Positions 21,133-32,937 of a stretch of DNA of 64,000 bases are shown here, piece after piece. The DNA comes from Musa acuminata AAA Group. Its lineage: Eukaryota > Streptophyta > Magnoliopsida > Zingiberales > Musaceae. The stretch's first letter is position 1, and each line of letters starts with the position of its first letter. The stretch covers positions 14,806,501 to 14,870,500 of the forward strand of contig NC_088356.1 in the NCBI RefSeq assembly GCF_036884655.1, given 5' to 3'. The position numbers were made by a program, and so were the translations under genes. The notes beneath the pieces were generated by a model that saw only the letters and a list, made by a program, of their open reading frames with translations, ran no database searches and was not told where the DNA came from.

Positions 21133-21728
21133 TTAAATCTTGGATTTTAACGATGAAATCAATTGAAGAATTAATGATCTAATGTTAGGACAAAGTCAAT
21201 GATCAGGCATCGGGCTGGATGAATCGAATGTTGGGCTGGAGTCAATGATCGGGCATCGAGCCTGATAAATTGGGGGATATACTGAAGGATCAGATGATGT
21301 GGTGAAAGCTTGCTAGAAGTTCACCGGGAGTTCACCGAAGGCTTGCTAGAAGTTTATCGGGAGTTTGCCGAAATCTCACTAAAAGTTCATCAGGAGTTTG
21401 CCAAAAGGTCGCCAGAAGATCGTCGGGAGTTCGTCGGAAGTTCACCGAGAGTTCGGTTGAACAATTGACATGCCAGATAAATTAGATTGCTTGTGTCATA
21501 GTTTTTGGAGAAATCCAACTAACTCAATTAACGACCAACTAAGCCTAAAATAGGACTTAATTGGACCGGTTGGATGGCCTATTTAGCCACTTGGAGACAT
21601 GTTAGGCGGTGGCACCGCCCAGACTGGGTAGTGGAATTGCTTGAGGCTCGGCCTCCTAGGTAGTTTGGGCGGTGGCACCACCGATGGTTAATGCTGTCAA
21701 GCGATGGTACCGCCCTATCAAGTGGTAG
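21133..21728 (+). mobile_element. Sirevirus-like LTR 5' fragment
   Basis: It begins ttaaatcttggattttaacgatgaa, matching the LTR start tgttgaatctcggattttgatgatgaa. It continues with repeated gaagttcaccgggagtt motifs and GGTGGCACCGCC-type motifs. It ends abruptly near 21728, before the TATA region. Confidence 0.75.
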
Positions 21729-22079
21729 TTGTCATTCCTCCCGAATTTAATTCACGTTTAGGAGGTATGAACCTAAATCAAAGTCGATAATATTATAATT
21801 CAACAATAATCCAAGATCCAAACACACATTTGAGATCACTAAGAAAACATTTAAGTGAAAATCCACCTATATAATCCATAATTTACAAAACCTATGCAGT
21901 TTATAATCATACATCATATCATTTAATGATTCATAAAATCCAAAGCCAACTCAACTAAACCATAACCAACATGTACCACATGTTTAATATCATTACACAA
22001 TCTAAACTTAATATTCCCAAAATCCTAACATGAGAAGTACTTTTCAAATGTTTAAAAGATACATTGATCCACATTTGTT
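21729..22079. other. Unrecognised AT-rich flank of the tandem array
   Basis: About 350 bases with no open frame of note and no family I recognise. It ends in the GTTAA duplicated by insertion of the array. Confidence 0.4.
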
Positions 22080-22084
22080 GTTAA
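22080..22084. repeat. Target-site duplication of the whole tandem array (left copy)
   Basis: GTTAA before the first LTR; the same GTTAA follows the fifth LTR at 62176-62180. None of the inner LTR/internal junctions shows a duplication, which argues for one insertion event. Confidence 0.85.
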
Positions 22085-23029
22085 TGTTGAATCTCGTATT
22101 TTGATGATGAAACCACTTGATATATGTTTATGATTTAATCTGCGTTTTGAGTAACGCAGGATGCTTTGATCAGGATGAGACAATTAAAGCAGGAAAATCA
22201 TGTTGTGCCGGAGAAACATGTCAGAAGATTGGACGTCGGGCCGATGGATCGGTCGACGTAGCGACAGAAGGCTTCGAGCCATGGATTTGGGCATTGGGCC
22301 AAGAAGAGCGGGTATTGCGCCAAGGATATCGGAGTTGCGGAGTCAACTGACCGATTGGGCAAAAGGCCGCAGGAGAGGACGATGCACCGAAGAATCAGAC
22401 GAAGCGTCGAGGGACCAATGACATGCCGGACAACATGGTTAATTGCTTAGGATTAATTGTCTCGATCGAAGTTTTGTTTTAATTGTGCAGGATTAACTAT
22501 GATAACGATGAAGACATAAAGCGAAACAAAGTGTCGGAGACAAGCGCGAAGGATTCGTTGCGAGTTCGAGAGTTCGACGGAAGTCCGAAGGTTCGTGGGA
22601 ATGCTACCGGAACTAGCCGAGAAAGAGTTGGGAGCTTGCCGAAGGGTTTTTCGGAAGCTCGCCGGAAGGTTCGTTGGAAGTTCGCGGAGCTCGCCGAGAA
22701 AGATCGGAGCTTGCCAAAGAAGCTCGTTGAAACTCGCTAAGATCAAATCGTGAAGTCTAGGAGCTTGCCGGGAGTCCGCAGAATGGTTTCCGAGAGTTCA
22801 TCGGAAGACCGCCGGAAGTTTGCCGGAAGTTTGCCGGAAGCTCGCCAGAAGAAGTCTTGACTTGCGGACTTTGTAATAGCTTAGAAAATATCTTTAAAAT
22901 CATAGTTAGCACGTTAATTAGGGTTAGGATTAGGTGTTAATCCTATAACCCAAGTAGGGGCCAATTAGGCCCAAGTTCGGACTGGTTTGGGCCAAGTTTG
23001 GAGCCAAACCAAGTGAGCTGAAATAGTGA

Positions 23030-23450
23030 AAGAGGTGGCACCGCAAGGGTCAGCGGTGGCACCGCCCAGGAGAGGATCTCCCAGCAAAGCTGGGCAGTGC
23101 AACCGCCCCAGCCAGGAGGTGGCACCGCCTGAGCTCAGTCTTCGAGCAAGACTGGGCGGTGCAACCTCCCCTGACAGAGAGGTAGCACCGCCTGAGCTCA
23201 GTCTTCGAGCTCTGGGAGAGAGGTGCAACCGCCTCAGTCAGGAGGTGGCACCGCTTGGGGCTCAGTCTCCGAGCCAAACTCAGGCGGTGAAACCGCCCCT
23301 GACAGAGAGGTGCAACCGCTTGAGCTCAGTCTTCGTGCTCTGGCAGAGAGGTGCAACCGCCTCTGACAGAGGTGGCACCGCCCAGAGGCTCAGTCTTCGA
23401 GCTCTGCCAAGCGGTGCAACCGCTCCAATCAGGAGGTGCAACCGCCTGAT
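23030..23450 (+). repeat. GC-rich quasi-palindromic repeat block upstream of the TATA box
   Basis: Alternating GGTGGCACCGCC and GGCGGTGCAACCGCC motifs are linked by tgagctcagtcttcgagc, in irregular repeats of about 50-60 bp, within 60 bases of the TATA box. The same block is present in LTR 2 (partial), 3, 4 and 5 and in both LTRs of D. The minus-oriented elements have GGTACCACCGCC versions. Sireviruses are known, as I recall, for conserved palindromic motifs here; a transcription role is inferred. Confidence 0.8.
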
Positions 23451-23506
23451 CCCGGAATTCTGGGATTTGATCGTTTTGAGCTCCAAATTTGAATTGGGTT
23501 GGGGCC

Positions 23507-23514
23507 TATAAATA
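23507..23514 (+). promoter_or_regulatory. TATA box, array LTR 1
   Basis: TATAAATA in ggggcctataaataccccac. Same site in the other array LTRs at 31871-31878, 38632-38639, 45391-45398 and 61144-61151. Confidence 0.75.
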
Positions 23515-24079
23515 CCCCACCCATTTAGCACTGAAAAGATACAGACCTACACCGAAATCTTGATCTTTTCTGTGATTCTAAGAGCTCAAATTTGTGTAAA
23601 GCCCAAAAGTTCTCCTCTTTCTGTTCTTCAAGTTTTGAGTTGTAAAGAGAGGAGAGAAAGGGTCTGTAAGGGTTGTCTCCGGAGCCCGTCAAAAGGAGTG
23701 AAACTGTATAAGGGAAGTTGGCCTTCGCCTATTGAAGGAAGGCCTCTAGTTGACGTCGGTGACCTCGTCGGTGGAGGAAGCCAAAAGTGGAGTAGGTCAA
23801 GGCTGACCGAACCACTCTAAATCTTGGTTTGCATTTTACTTTGAGCACTTTATCATTTCTGCAAACCTCCTAAATATCTACTGCCCTCTGCACTTTTACG
23901 AACGAGCTTCTAAGTTCAGATCTTTTCAAATCATCATTTATACGTAAATCAACGTTTTCGTACGATCATTACATTGTAGTTTACATTTACGTTTTAACTC
24001 CTATCATAACTGCAAACTACCTTCTGCGCATTTATAAAATGCATCTCAAAGTTCATTATCTTCAAAATCAGTATTTAGA

Positions 24080-24360
24080 CGTAAACTACGTTTAGACGTA
24101 AATCTACGTTTAGACGCCAACTGCATTTAGATGTAAACTACGTTTAGATGTAAACCACGTTTAGACATAAATCTGTGTTTAGACGCAAACTGCGTTTAGA
24201 CGTGAACTACGTTTAGACGTAAAACTGCGTTTAGACGCAAACTGCGTTTAAACGTAAAACTGCACTTAGACGCAAACTGAGCTTAGACGCAAACTACGTT
24301 TAGACGTAAACTACGTTTAGACGCAAACTATGTTTACATGTAAACTACGTTTAGAAGAAA
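24080..24360 (+). repeat. LTR minisatellite, ~17-bp unit GTTTAGACGTAAACTGC
   Basis: About 17 degenerate copies of a 16-18 bp unit, in the transcribed part of the LTR. Equivalent arrays lie at about 32440-32755, 39195-39505, 49160-49575, 56830-57185 and 61700-62035. LTR 4 has lost it. Confidence 0.88.
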
Positions 24361-24508
24361 ACTGCACTTAATCTTAAGAAATCTTAGAATCGACTTTTAC
24401 ATCGAAATCGTTTTTATCGAACGAACGCAGCTTTCGGTTTTAATCGCTGAAAGATTTCCGTTGCACTAATTCACTCCCCCCCCTCTTAGTGCTCTCGATC
24501 CTAACAAT

Positions 24509-24520
24509 TGGTATCAGAGC
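24509..24520 (+). other. Primer-binding site, array unit 1
   Basis: TGGTATCAGAGC two bases after the LTR. Confidence 0.92.
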
Positions 24521-24556
24521 CTGGTTTTTCTCATTTCGGATTTACACCCGAGAGAA

Positions 24557-25209
24557 ATGGCTCTTCACGGCTTTCAAAAGGGCTTTTCGGTCTTTCATCC
24601 ACCGTTGTTTAACGGATTGGACTACACTTATTGGAAAACTCGAATGAGAGTTTTCTTGATTTCTACGAATTTAGATTTATGGAATATCATTGAAAACAGT
24701 TTTCAACTTCCCTCTAAACCGATGAACGAATGGTCGGATTTGGAGAAGAAGTATTTTTCTTTAAACGCAATGGCTATGAATGCCTTATTTTGCGCTTTGG
24801 ACAAAAATGAGTTCAATCGGGTTTCTTTGTGCGAAACGACTTTCGATATTTTGTGCACTCTTGAAATTACGCACGAGGGAACTAGTAGAGTCAAAGACAC
24901 AAAAGTTAATATTTTACTGCATGATTTCGAGCTTTTTCAAATGAAGCCAAGCGAAACCATTGGTGACATGCACACTCGTTTTACGGATGTCATCAATGGT
25001 TTAAGAGCTCTTGGCAAATGTTTTTTGAATTCTGAACTTGTGAACAAGATTTTGTGTTCTCTTTCTAAGAAGTGGGATTTAAAAATAACGGCTTTACAAC
25101 AAACAAAAGATTCAAATATTTTTTCACTTGAAGAACTAATTGGTTCATTGATCACATATGAAATGACGTGCAATGCACGTGAAGAACTTGAGAACCACCT
25201 TCCAAAGAA
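24557..25209 (+). pseudogene. Array gag 1, 3'-truncated by a deletion junction
   Basis: 217 Gag codons are open from MALHGFQKGFSVF through LEELIGSLITYEM to LENHLPKN. The sequence then switches to the leader of element B in reading frame (LSAPPLAAQ...), giving a chimeric 270-codon frame that ends at 25369. The Lys-rich C-terminus seen in the other array gags is missing. This copy has no premature stop before the junction. Confidence 0.88.
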
Positions 25210-26064
25210 CTTGAGCGCCCCGCCCCTCGCCGCACAGGCCCCCGCCGGCAGGGTGGCGGCGGCGGCAGCAGCGAAAGGGAGAAAGGACATTAGTGTTTTC
25301 TGGGCAAAAGACAGTTTTGCCCCTCGGAATTTGAGAAATTCCAGTTTCTGTCTTTTGTCCAAATTATGAAAATACCCTTAGGAATTGAGAAATTCCCCAC
25401 ATGTCCCTGATTTCAGAAAAATATTAATTAATTAAAAGGTTTAGTTGATTATTATTTTTATTATTATCTAGTTGTCCTACATGATGATGATTATTTATAC
25501 ATGTGATGTATGATGTGTGGACGGATGATCATGGACCGTGTGATGTGTGTACTTGTGATTATTATTATTGAGGTCTGCGAACCTCCATTATATTTCTCGT
25601 TTATTGTCGGGCCTGCGTGCCTATGATTAAGTTGTAATCACATTAGGAGGCGCAGCGGGAGCGTGGATGCGATAGCGGGACCCACGAGACGGACGATCGT
25701 GATGCATGGAGATGCATCAAGATGTCGACGGAACCGACGAGGATGAGATGGACGATCACAGGGCATGGAGATGCACCGTTGCACACATAGATCTTGATGT
25801 GAGTGATTAGGCCTACTGGCTCGGGCCTAATCATATTAGGTTGTGGTCCATGATCATCTAGTGTAATTGATTATACACATACTAGATAAGTATATATATT
25901 TACATGCGATGTAGATATATATTAAATATGTATATGTGTGACATGTCATATTAGGAGACCAAATCTTAGAAACATCTCTCGGTAATATTAAGTCGGTAAA
26001 CGTGAGGCAATTAGATTGACCCACGTGGCCTTCCATCGTTATGAGTAGGAACCGATTCCCGGTG

Positions 26065-26377
26065 TAGGTTGAGTTGGTCGAGTCCCTCGAGACTCACCTA
26101 TATCGCGATTCGCTATCTTGCTTACGACATAGAGATGTCATCGGTGACCTGAGGGCATGGTATACTTGGTCGAGTCCCTCGAGGGTATATCATCAAATCA
26201 GACTCATCTTGTAACGAAGGTGTTGACTTAACCGAGCATCATGGTTGGTCGAGTCCCTCGAGGCCATGGTGATTCGGAGGCCGAACAGGACGGGAATCAC
26301 AAGGAGTTGTGATCGGCAAGAGTTGCCTACCTTTTAGGCTTAGTGTGATTGGTCGAGTCCCTCGAGGTTACACTAAG
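26065..26377 (+). other. Four leader stem-loops with a common apical hairpin (element B)
   Basis: Stem-loops at 26065-26100, 26159-26191, 26237-26271 and 26339-26377 carry the same core TTGGTCGAGTCCCTCGA and the same four stems as in element A, in the same order. Wobble or Watson-Crick pairing is kept. Confidence 0.8.
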
Positions 26378-26562
26378 ACGCTGATTGGATCCTGATCCCC
26401 ACTAGAAGTCTGCCGGAGACTTCCGTTTTACGTGCTGAGGGTGTCGCGTGACTCGATAGTAAAATAGTGGGAGCATATTAAGATAGAAGTCCATATCTTG
26501 ATAGTTTATTTCTTTCAAAATCTGCATGTTATTCATTTCTGTTACATCTTTATTTTCAGAAA

Positions 26563-27362
26563 ATGTCGCTTTCAAATCCCTTACGTGGCATACTTGATGT
26601 CAACCGCCTCACTGGTCCAAATTATACGGATTGGCTCCGTAACTTGAGAATTGTTCTCACAGCGGAGAAAATCGTGTACGTCCTTAATACAGTGATGCCT
26701 ACGCCTGAAGAAGGGGCAAACGAGGATGAGATCGCTCGCTACGTGAAGTACATTGATGACTCCACTCTTGCTCAATGCTATATGTTGGGCTCTATGACTC
26801 CTGAGTTACAGAGACAACATGAAAAGATGGATGCCAGATCCATTCTCCTACATGTTCGTAAATTGTTTGAGGAATAGGGAAGGACTCAACGATATGAGAT
26901 ATCCAAGAGCCTTTTCCGCGCTAGGATGACTGAGGGGACACCGGTTCAGAACCATGTCCTAAAGATGATTGAGTGGATAGAGAAACTCACAGGTCTAGGA
27001 ATGGTCCTAGAGGATAACTTGTGTGTGGACATTGTACTTCAGTCCCTACCAGATTCTTTTTTATAGTTCATAATGAATTTTAATATGAACAAGCTTGAGG
27101 TGACTCTCCCAAAGCTCCTCAATATGTTGAGGGAGGCAGAGAGTACTATTAAGAAAGAGAAGCCAGTTCTCTACACTGGTGAGACCAGAAAGAAAAGGAA
27201 AGCAGAAAGGTCCCTTAAGAAGGGAAAGGGCAAGGGCAGACCAAGTAAAGCAAAAGTTGCTAAGAAAGACCCAATAAAGGACAAAGGCCAGTGCTTCCAC
27301 TGTGGTAAAGATGGGCACTGGAAGAGAAACTGCAAAGAGTACCTTGCAGAGAGGGCGAAATA
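26563..27362 (+). pseudogene. Element B: gag with premature stops, zinc knuckle intact
   Basis: The Gag start matches element A ([20 protein letters not shown]). A TAG replaces Gln after KLFEE (26875), and further breaks follow near 27060. The C-terminal part (27073-27363) is open: [15 protein letters not shown], a Lys-rich linker, and the complete CCHC knuckle [14 protein letters not shown]. The frame stops at TAG (27361-27363) exactly at the gag/protease boundary. Confidence 0.88.
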
Positions 27363-30210
27363 GAAGCTTGGAGAAGCTTCAGGTACATTCATGATCAATC
27401 TCCAATTCTCAGAATTTTGTGATAATGCATTGGTATTGGATACCAGTATTGCTTATCACATCTACAATTTATTATAAATTCTAGCAAAGCCGAGGGGAGA
27501 TTGACGAGAGGAATATTGCATAAAGGTTTGTTTATGCAAGATACTACTCCACATATCATGAATGTAAGTGTCTAAGAGGAAACGAGATGAAGTGAACAGT
27601 GCATACCTATGACATTGTAGGCTAGGTCACATCCATGAAAGAAGGATTCAAAAGTTGCTAAATAATGGATATCTAGATCCATTCGACTACGTGTCATATG
27701 CAACTTGTGAACCTTGCATTCGTGGAAAATTGACCAACTCTCCATTTAGTGGAATTGGAGAGAGAGCCACTGAGTTGTTGGAACTCATACATAGTGATGT
27801 ATGTGGACCCATGTCAACTCATGCCATTGGAGGTTACTTCTACTTCATTACATTTACTAATGATTTCTCAAGGTATGGATATGTGTACTTAATGAAGTAC
27901 AAGTCCGAGGCCTTTGAGAAATTCAGAGAGTATAAGAATGAGGTGGAGAACCAGACTGGAAAGAGTATCAAAACTCTTCGATTAGATCGAGGAGGTGAGT
28001 ACTTAAGTACAGAGTTTACTCAGTTCCTCAAGGACCATGGGATATTATCCCAATGGACACCTCCTTATACACCTCAGCTCAATGGTGTCTCTGAAAGGAG
28101 AAATCATACATTATTATATATGGTATGGTCCATGATGAGTTTCGCTGACCTACCCATCTCATTCTGGGGATATGCCCTAGAAACCGCAGCTTACCTTCTG
28201 AACAAAATTCCAACTAAGTCGGTAGTGTCTACACCATATGAGATATGGAAAGGGAAGAAGCCTGATCTTAAGGTTGTTAAGATTTGGGGCTGCCCTGCCC
28301 TGCCCATGTTAAAAGACACAACCCCAATAAGTTAGAATCAAGGATAGAGCGATGCAAATTTGTGGGATACCCCAAGGAAACTTGTGGGTATTATTTCTAT
28401 CATCTCGAGGACCAAAAGGTCTTTGTAGCTAAGAGAGCAGTGTTCCTTGAGAAGGAACACATTCTTGGCGGAGACAGTGGGAGAATGATAGAGTTGAGCG
28501 TGGTTGGAGAACCAAGCTCAAGCACCACTCTACAGCCCGAGTCTGTTCAGGTACCTAATACACAAGTATCAACTTTACGTAGGTCTGATAGAGTATCCCA
28601 TCCTCCTGAGAGATATGTGGGACATATTAGAGGAGAGGATGTAGAGAATATTGATCCTCAGACCTACGAGGAGGCTATTATGAGTATAGACTCCGGGAAG
28701 TGGCAAGAAGCCATGAATTCTGAGATGGATTCTATGTACTCCAATAAGGTTTGAAACCTAGTTGATGCGCCCGAAGGTATTGTACCCATCGGTTGCAAGT
28801 GGATCTTTAAGAAAAAAGATTGGAGTAGATGGAAAGGTAGAGACCTATAAAGCAAGGCTAGTGGCTAAGGGGTATCGTCAAAGGCAAGGTGTTGACTACG
28901 ACGAAACCTTCTCACCCGTAGCAATGCTAAAATCCATCAGAATTCTATTGGCTATTGCAGCACACTATGATTATGAGATCTGACAGATGGATGTGAAAAC
29001 TACATTCCTCAATGGGAACCTCGAGGAGGAGGTGTATATGATGAAACCTGAGGGATTCGTGTCCAAGAACTGCCCAGATAAGGTGTGTAGGTTGCTTAGA
29101 TCCATTTATGGACTAAAGCAAGCTTCCCGAAGTTGGAACATAAGATTTGATGAGGCAATCAGATCTTATGACTTCGTTAAGAACGAAGAAGAGCCTTGTG
29201 TATACAGAAAGGTAAGTGGGAGCGCTATCACCTTTTTGGTGTTATATGTGGATGACATCCTCATCATTGGGAATGATGTAAGAATGCTATCCACAGTAAA
29301 GGCTTGGTTATCTAGACACTTCTCCATGAAGGACTTAGGGGAAGCATCATATATCTTGGGGATTAGAATCTATAGAGATAGATCCAAGAGGATGCTTGGC
29401 TTGTCCCAGTCTCGGTATATAGAAACCATTGTCAAAAGGTTTGGCATGAAAAATTCCAAGAGAGGTCTCATACCGATGAGACATGGGATATCGCTTTCTA
29501 CGAGTATGTCCCCAAAGACTCCAAAAGAAAGGGCAAACATGAATATGATACCTTATGCCTCAGCAATAGGGTCTATCATGTATACCATGCTATGTACTAG
29601 GCCTGATATAGCGCATGCTCTGAGTGTCATGAGCAGGTATCAGGCGGATCCAGGCTTGTAGCACTGGAAAGCAGTAAAGTGTATCCTTAAGTACTTGAGA
29701 AGGACTAAGGATCTTTTACTAGTATATGGAGGTAATAGCCTTAAGATTGAAGGCTACACTAACTCAAGTTTTCAGTCTGATGTCGATGATAGCAAGTTAA
29801 ATTCAGGGTATGTGTAGACCTTGAATGGAGGAGCAGTGTGCTGGAAGAGTTCCAAGCAAGATACCACTGCTGACTCGACCACAGAGGCAGAGTACATTGC
29901 TGCATCTGATGCAGCAAAGGAGGGAGTCTGGTTGAAGAAGTTCATTACAGATTTGGGAGTCGTGCCAAGTAGCGAGGAGCCGATCTCCTTATATTGCGAC
30001 AACAACGGGGCGATTACTCAAATAAGGGAACCCGGGTCTCATCAGAAGTGTTCTGAGGAGGTTCCAACTTATCAGAGAGATCGTAACCCGAGGATATGTA
30101 GCAGTGGAAAGAGTTCCATCCGAAGATAACATTGCAGATCCACTGACAAAGCCGTTGTCTCATTTTGTCTTTGAGCGTCACAGGGGGTCTGATGGGGATC
30201 AGACACATAG
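27363..30210 (+). pseudogene. Element B: pol (PR, INT, RT, RNase H), broken
   Basis: The protease is damaged (LVLDTSIAYHIYN) and about 240 bp after it are deleted near 27505. Integrase is open from 27655: CEPCIRGKL, IHSDVCGP, a DRGGEY motif in which Ser is Leu, and the GVSERRN glutamate. A two-frame junction occurs near 28300. RT is split by stops (near 28753 and 28981) but keeps YVDD in the 28987-29661 frame (QMDVKTTFLNG, SIYGLKQASRSW). RNase H has [13 protein letters not shown] and ISLYCDNN, then the same frame break after HQK as element A. Not functional. Confidence 0.88.
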
Positions 30211-30228
30211 GTGATTGGCTTTAGGTCA

Positions 30229-30238
30229 AGTGGGAGAT
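30229..30238 (+). other. Polypurine tract of element B
   Basis: AGTGGGAGAT directly before the LTR at 30239. Confidence 0.8.
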
Positions 30239-31732
30239 TGCTAGTCATAGGTGCCCGGCAAGCCAATCACGTGAGTGATGGCACGTGTGACTTGATACAG
30301 AATCTTTTTGCTTATTATATTTTAGCGTATATCACTTTATAACTATTGCATATGTGCATATATATATTGTGATGTCCTTGGATTTGTGCAATGGGAATCG
30401 GATCGTGATGAGATCACGATAATGAGATCGATTCATCTTTAAACACATATCCTAAATAATCCCGGTCATAGGTTACTCGAGAGGGACATCATGATAACCG
30501 GACAGACTGGTGTGCTGTATACCCGTCCATATGATGGATGCAGCTAGTCTCATAGCTGCTCGTGTAGGGACACTAGGGATATAGTACAGGTGCTCATTGG
30601 AGAATGAGTTCACTGATTGATCCGCTTACGGAATGCTGGATGGTTGATGATGCCTTATTGTCAGACAGCGATTCTGTAGTCCTAGTGGTGTATCTGGTCC
30701 TTAGACTTGAGACACCAAGGATGTCCTGTATGAGTGCTCCACTCTTTGATACCAGACTTATAGGTTTGGCTGTTCCCAGATCTAGTACAGCTGGTCATTG
30801 GGAGTGGTAGTCGACCTTACGAGGGCTATTGAGTATCAATAGAGGATCATCCACTCTCGGCGTCATGAGAGGAATATCCTATGTGTTCTTGCTCAGACAA
30901 ATCCCTGGCCAGGGTCATTCAGGTTGAGAGAGAAAGAGTTCTCCGGGAGAATCCGATTAGAGCGAGACTCGAGTAGAAACCATATGGGTCTGACAACACC
31001 ATGCTCGATATACGGTCTCTGGGATATTAGATGGATGAGGGATTATAGGTACACGGTAACTGAGGACAGACATGTCCAATGGATTGGATTCCCCTGTATC
31101 GTTTGGGGACTACGGCGTAGTGGCCTAGTACTTCCGTAGTTGATGAGTCAAGTGAATTATTACAGAGATAATAATTCACTGAGTTGGAAGGAGTTCTGAC
31201 AGGTATGACTCACGGCCAGCTCGATATTGGGCCTAGAGGGTCACACACATATGGTAGGCATTGCGATGAGTAGAGGTTCGGATATAAGATATCCGACGGA
31301 GCCCTTGTCTTATTGGATGCAGATTCAATACCCACTAGGGAAGGACCCATTAGGGTTTGACACGGGATCTCTATAAATAGGAGGGATTCATAGCCTCATA
31401 GGCTAGAGTCTTTGCTTGCCTTTCCTATTCTCCTCTCCCTCTCCACCTCAGTGTAGGCCTGAAGTTTTGAGGAGCGTCGTCGCAACCCTGTTGTGTGGAT
31501 CACCGCTAGAGAGGAGGACGTTTGACCTCCTTCACCCTCTCCTAAGGATCTACAAGGAAACAGGGATATACGATCTCCCTAGGTAACACAATCTACTCTA
31601 TACGCAGTTTTATGTTTCACGGATTTTTCGCACCAATCTTCGCACGACGACGAACATCTTTTTGGGAATAGGGGATTTTGTTTTCTTGTTCTTCCGCTGC
31701 GCATGTGATGTCGCCCCCATGATTTCCCAACA
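30239..31732 (+). repeat. Element B 3' LTR
   Basis: 1494 bp, TGCTAGTCATAGG...GATTTCCCAACA, with TATAAATA at 31372-31379. It is very similar to the LTRs of A in reverse orientation. Frames such as 30604-30810 are chance readings repeated in each LTR copy. Confidence 0.93.
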
Positions 31733-32887
31733 GAGGTGGCACTGCCCAGAGGCTCAGTCTTCGAGCTCTGCCAGGCGGTGCAACCGCTCCAGTCTGGAGG
31801 TGCAACCGCCTGATCCCGGAATTCCGGGATTTGATCATTTTGAGCTCCAAATTTGAATTGGGTTGGGGCCTATAAATACCCCACCCATTCAGCACTGAAA
31901 AGATACAGACCTACACCGAAATTTTGATCTTTTCTGTGATTCTAAGAGCTCAAATTTGTGTAAAGCCCAAAAGTTCTCCTCTTTCTGTTCTTCAAGTTTT
32001 GAGTTGTAAAGAGAGGAGAGAAAGGGTCTGTAAGGGTTGTCTCCTAAGCCCGTCAAAAGGAGTGAAACTGTAAAAGGGGAGTTGGCCTTCGCCTATTGAA
32101 GGAAGGCCTCTAGTTGACGTCGGTGACCTCGTCGGTGGAGGAAGCCAAAAGTGGAGTAGGTCAAGGCTGACCGAACCACTCTAAATCTTGGTTTGCATTT
32201 TACTTTGAGCACTTTATCATTTCTACAAACCTACTAAATATCTACTGCCCTCTGCACTTTTACGAACGAGCTTCTAAGTTCAGATCTTTTCAAATCAGCA
32301 TTTAGACGTAAATCGGCGTTTTCGTACGATCATTACATTGTAGTTTACATTTACGTTTTAACTCCTGTCATAACTGCAAACTACCTTCTGCGCATTTATA
32401 AAACGCATCTCAACGTTCATTATCTTCAAAATCAGTATTTAGACGTAAACTACGTTTAGACGTAAATCTGCGTTTAGACGCAAACTACGTTTAGACGTAA
32501 ACTACATTTAGACGTAAACTACGTTTAGACGTAAATATGTGTTTAGACGCAAACTGCGTTTAAACGTGAACTACGTTTAGACGTAAAACTGCGTTTAGAC
32601 GTAAACTGCGTTGAAACGTAAAACTGCACTTAGACGCAAACTTCACTTAGACGCAAACTGAGCTTAGACGCAAACTGCGTTTAGACGTAAACTGCTCTTA
32701 GACGCAAACTGCGTTTACACGTAAACTACGTTTAGAAGAAAACTGCACTTAATCTTAAGTAATCTTAGAATCGACTTTTACATCGAAATCGTTTTTATCG
32801 AACGAACGCAGCTTTCGGTTTTAATCGCTGAAAGATTTCCGCCGCACTAATTCACTCCCCCCCATCTTAGTGCTCTCGATCCTAACA
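31733..32887 (+). repeat. Array LTR 2, 5'-truncated
   Basis: It begins inside the GC-rich repeat block, then TATA (31871-31878), the minisatellite and the C tract, ending CGATCCTAACA. The missing first 1.3 kb were removed with the left part of element B. Confidence 0.9.
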
Positions 32888-32889
32888 AT

Positions 32890-32901
32890 TGGTATCAGAG
32901 C
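32890..32901 (+). other. Primer-binding site, array unit 2
   Basis: TGGTATCAGAGC, two bases after LTR 2. Confidence 0.92.
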
Positions 32902-32937
32902 CCGATTTTTCTCATTTAGGATTTACACCCGAGAGAA

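Larger units (their letters stand above)
22085..24506 (+). repeat. Array LTR 1
   Basis: 2422 bp, TGTTGAATCTCG...CGATCCTAACA. In order it contains a U3 with repeated gaagttcgccgg-type motifs, a GC-rich promoter-proximal repeat block (about 23030-23450), a TATA box at 23507-23514, a GACGT minisatellite (about 24080-24360) and a C tract at about 24475-24483. Confidence 0.92.
25210..31732 (+). mobile_element. Element B: 5'-truncated sister copy of element A
   Basis: It starts inside the GC-rich leader (about 45 bp of it remain), so the 5' LTR, primer site and most of the GC block are gone. It continues through the four stem-loops, gag, pol, polypurine tract and a full 3' LTR. Its right edge (CCAACA at 31732) joins the middle of array LTR 2 (gaggtggcactgcccagag). 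The left edge joins gag 1. The best reading is insertion of B into LTR 2, followed by a deletion that removed the B 5' end, part of LTR 2 and most of internal region 1. Confidence 0.88.

Noticed and set aside
23030..23450. CRISPR-like look of regularly repeated short motifs in the LTRs
   Set aside because: Spacing is irregular, the intervening sequence is itself repeated, and the block is part of a retrotransposon LTR in a plant genome.
23026..23511. 161-codon frame and its relatives in each LTR (44910-45395, 48079-48291 and others)
   Set aside because: It reads the GC-rich LTR repeat block; both strands are open for the same reason, and it lies upstream of the TATA box.
24509..24520. tRNA gene at the TGGTATCAGAGC sites
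   Set aside because: Only the 3' end complement of initiator tRNA-Met is present, as expected for a primer site; no cloverleaf follows.
30604..31139. 68- and 71-codon frames repeated in each A-family LTR (4294-4829, 11625-12160)
   Set aside because: They lie in LTR U3, and recurrence follows LTR copy number; no coding features.
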